Assembly (NCBI GenBank): GCA_964487195.1
Contig: CAZAPV010000025.1
Span: forward strand, 1-14,109
Reading direction: 5' to 3'
DNA: 14,109 nt
Origin: CAZAPV01 sp964487195
Lineage (GTDB): Bacteria; Patescibacteriota; Patescibacteriia; SG8-24
The notes under the pieces are model-generated. The model was not told where the DNA came from, searched no databases, and saw only the letters and a list, made by a program, of their open reading frames with translations. Below, piece by piece: positions 12,329 to 14,109 of the stretch (its first letter is position 1; each line of letters starts with the position of its first letter). The position numbers and the translations under genes are program-made.

Positions 12329-14109
12329 CTATGCCTTTTTCTTCAACGCTTTTATTTCATCGCGCAAAATCGCCGCGAGCTCGAACTGCAGATCCTTCGC
12401 CGCGGCGCGCATCTGCTTCTCCTTTTCCGCGATCACTGCGCCGACGTCCTTCGTCTCCGCCTTCAGCTCGAGCGCGAGAATCGCCTGGCTCCGTTTTTCA
12501 TCGCCGGACATGATCCCCTCCATGATGTCCTTGATCGCCTTTTCGATCGTCTTCGGGGTGATCCCGTGCGCCTCGTTGTACGCGAGCTGTTTCTGACGGC
12601 GTCGGTCGGTCTCGCCGATCGCGCGGCTGATCGATCCGGTGATCTCGTCGGCGTACAGCACCACTTCGCCTTTCACGTTGCGCGCCGCGCGGCCGATCGT
12701 CTGGATGAGCGACGTTTCGCTGCGCAGGAATCCTTCCTTGTCGGCATCGAGGATCGCGACGAGCGTCACTTCGGGAAGATCCAATCCTTCGCGCAGCAGG
12801 TTCACGCCGACGAGCACGTCGAACGTCCCTCTGCGGAACTCGGTGAGTATCTTCACGCGGTCGATCGTGTCCACGTCGCTGTGCAAATAGGTCACCTTGA
12901 TTTTCCGATCAGCGAGATACTCGGTGAGATCTTCGGCCATCTTTTTGGTGAGCGTCGTCACCATCACCCGCTCTTTCGCCTTCACCCGCTGCTCGATGCG
13001 GACGATCAGATCATCGATCTGCCCTTTGTGGCCGTTCCGTTCGGTGACCGGCGCGACCGTGATTTTCGGATCGACGAGGCCGGTCGGACGGATCACCTGC
13101 TCGACGATCTGCGACGAATGCGCGTGTTCGAATTGTCCGGGCGTCGCGGAAACGAACACCGCCTGCGGCGCGCGCTCCTCGAACTCGGCGAACGTGAGCG
13201 GCCGGTTGTCCGCGGCGGACGGCAGCCGGAAGCCGTAGTCGATCAGCGTCTTCTTGCGCGCCGCGTCGCCGTTATACATCCCCTGGATCTGGGGGAGCGT
13301 GACGTGCGATTCGTCGATGAATACCAAAAAGTCATCCGGGAAATACGCGAGCAGCGTATCCGGCGGCGAACCCGGTCCGCGTCCGGAGAGATGCCGGGAA
13401 TAATTTTCGATCCCGTGGCAATAGCCCACTTCGCGCAGCATCGCCATGTCGAAATTGGTGCGGCGTTCGAGCCGTTCCGCTTCGAGCAGCTTCCCCTGTT
13501 TCATGAACAGATCGAGCCGTTCCTTCAGCTCCGCGCGGATCGCCTTGATCGCCCGCTCGCGCTCCGGGAGCGGGGTGATGAAGTGCTTCGCCGGATAGAT
13601 CCACGCTTCGTCGCGGCGCTCGATCTCTTTGCGCGTCACCGGATCGATGCGGGTGATCCGGTCGATCGTCTGGCGCGGCATGTCGATGCGGACGATCACC
13701 TCTTCATTCACCGGCATGATTTCGAGCACGTCGCCGCGGCTGCGGAACGTGCCGCGCTTGAGATCCGAGGTCGTCCGTTCGAACTGCATCTGCACCATGT
13801 GGCGCAGCACGTCGCCGCGCGTGAGCGCCTGGCCGACCGCGAGCCGCAGGTGCATCTTTTCGTACGCGTCGGGCGCGCCGAGGCCGTAGATGCACGACAC
13901 CGACGCGACGATGATCACGTCCTTGCGCGTGAGAAGCGCCTGCGTCGCGCTGTGGCGCAGCCGGTCGATCTCCTCGTTGATCATCGCTTCCTTCTCGATG
14001 TACGTGTCCGAGTGCGGCAGATACGCCTCCGGCTGGTAGTAGTCGTAGTAGGAGACGAAATATTCGACCGCGTTCTTCAGGAAAAATTCGCGGAACTCGT
14101 TGCACAGCT
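12329..14109 (-). CDS. uvrB: Excinuclease ABC subunit B, partial (N-terminus outside window)
   Basis: The frame is open to the right edge, so the start and the Walker A motif lie beyond 14109; 592 residues are visible of about 690. UvrB is the helicase-like protein that verifies damage and recruits UvrC. The visible part begins with LCNEFREFF and the beta-hairpin region VSYYDYYQPEAYLPHSD-TYIEK that clamps one DNA strand. It continues through VASVSCIYGLG, the DEAD-like FIDESH motif, the TTLTKKMAEDLTEYL and NLLREGLDLPEV motifs, and QTIGRAARN (motif VI). The last ~40 residues form a UVR helix pair for UvrC binding. A Met at 13984 is internal, not the start. uvrA follows after four bases. Confidence 0.97.
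   Translation of the reverse strand, partial: LCNEFREFFLKNAVEYFVSYYDYYQPEAYLPHSDTYIEKEAMINEEIDRLRHSATQALLTRKDVIIVASVSCIYGLGAPDAYEKMHLRLAVGQALTRGDVLRHMVQMQFERTTSDLKRGTFRSRGDVLEIMPVNEEVIVRIDMPRQTIDRITRIDPVTRKEIERRDEAWIYPAKHFITPLPERERAIKAIRAELKERLDLFMKQGKLLEAERLERRTNFDMAMLREVGYCHGIENYSRHLSGRGPGSPPDTLLAYFPDDFLVFIDESHVTLPQIQGMYNGDAARKKTLIDYGFRLPSAADNRPLTFAEFEERAPQAVFVSATPGQFEHAHSSQIVEQVIRPTGLVDPKITVAPVTERNGHKGQIDDLIVRIEQRVKAKERVMVTTLTKKMAEDLTEYLADRKIKVTYLHSDVDTIDRVKILTEFRRGTFDVLVGVNLLREGLDLPEVTLVAILDADKEGFLRSETSLIQTIGRAARNVKGEVVLYADEITGSISRAIGETDRRRQKQLAYNEAHGITPKTIEKAIKDIMEGIMSGDEKRSQAILALELKAETKDVGAVIAEKEKQMRAAAKDLQFELAAILRDEIKALKKKA

Noticed and set aside
9304..12513. A 1069-codon open frame on the plus strand opposite uvrA
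   Set aside because: It is the antisense shadow of uvrA in GC-rich DNA: Arg/Asp/Ala/Val-rich, no domains, crosses the ClpP-like gene, its terminator and the uvrA/uvrB junction. uvrA itself is unmistakable.
1..14109. Alternative genetic code (TGA as sense codon)
   Set aside because: TGA ends recR, the orphan gene, the ClpP-like gene, mraZ and rsmH at the expected family lengths, and no in-frame TGA is needed inside any gene.
1..14109. CRISPR array, tRNA, rRNA, riboswitch, insertion sequence or attachment site
   Set aside because: All intergenic gaps are under about 140 bases and hold only the promoters, repeats and terminators listed; no spaced repeats, cloverleaf sequence or transposase was seen.

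Overview
The window is a compact, GC-rich (clearly above 50% by eye), gene-dense stretch of a bacterial chromosome. It uses ordinary TGA/TAA/TAG stops and has no tRNA, rRNA, CRISPR array or insertion sequence that I can see. No gap without a gene exceeds about 140 bases. All genes but one belong to recognisable or partly recognisable families, mostly housekeeping: replication/recombination, ribosome, cell-envelope precursor synthesis, cell division and nucleotide excision repair. Several proteins are shortened or lack canonical residues (UvrA, UvrC, a ClpP relative, a WecA/MraY-like transferase). Together with the tight packing this suggests a streamlined lineage such as Patescibacteria/CPR, but that is an inference from style and no phylogenetic marker was tested.

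Layout. (1) 1-1263, plus strand: 3' end of dnaB, then ybaB and recR, closed by a bidirectional terminator. (2) 1266-3218, minus strand: a WecA/MraY-like glycosyl-phosphate transferase overlaps a membrane-anchored DUF192 gene by 4 bases, followed by rplU under its own promoter. (3) 3232-5496, plus strand: two single-gene units, each with its own TTGACA promoter, Shine-Dalgarno site and intrinsic terminator. The first encodes a beta-CASP metallo-beta-lactamase-fold protein (probable RNA nuclease). The second encodes an unrecognised 183-residue protein. (4) 5501-7264, minus strand: a minimal division cluster mraZ-rsmH-ftsL, preceded by three 10-bp direct repeats that look like an MraZ operator. 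(5) 7287-9084, minus strand: a short uvrC and a small membrane protein of unknown role. (6) 9140-9776, plus strand: a divergent ClpP-like protein with Ser and His but apparently no catalytic Asp. (7) 9775-14109, minus strand: uvrA and uvrB, with uvrB running off the right edge.

How the genes work together. UvrB, UvrA and UvrC form the excision repair machine and lie within about 6.3 kb of each other. UvrA lacks roughly 110 residues where other UvrA proteins carry the insertion domain, and UvrC ends before the usual tandem helix-hairpin-helix domain, so the repair machine appears reduced at two DNA-contacting parts. RecR and YbaB are a standard pair, here placed behind dnaB. MraZ, RsmH and FtsL start the classical dcw cluster, but the cluster stops after ftsL.

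A regulatory pattern stands out. wecA-like, rplU and uvrC have promoter matches so close to their start codons that their leaders would be only about 4-16 nt and lack a Shine-Dalgarno site. The three plus-strand single-gene units have clear Shine-Dalgarno sites. I did not find a clearly new multi-gene system. The best leads are the reduced NER proteins, the Asp-less ClpP relative, the unrecognised 183-residue gene and the MraZ operator.
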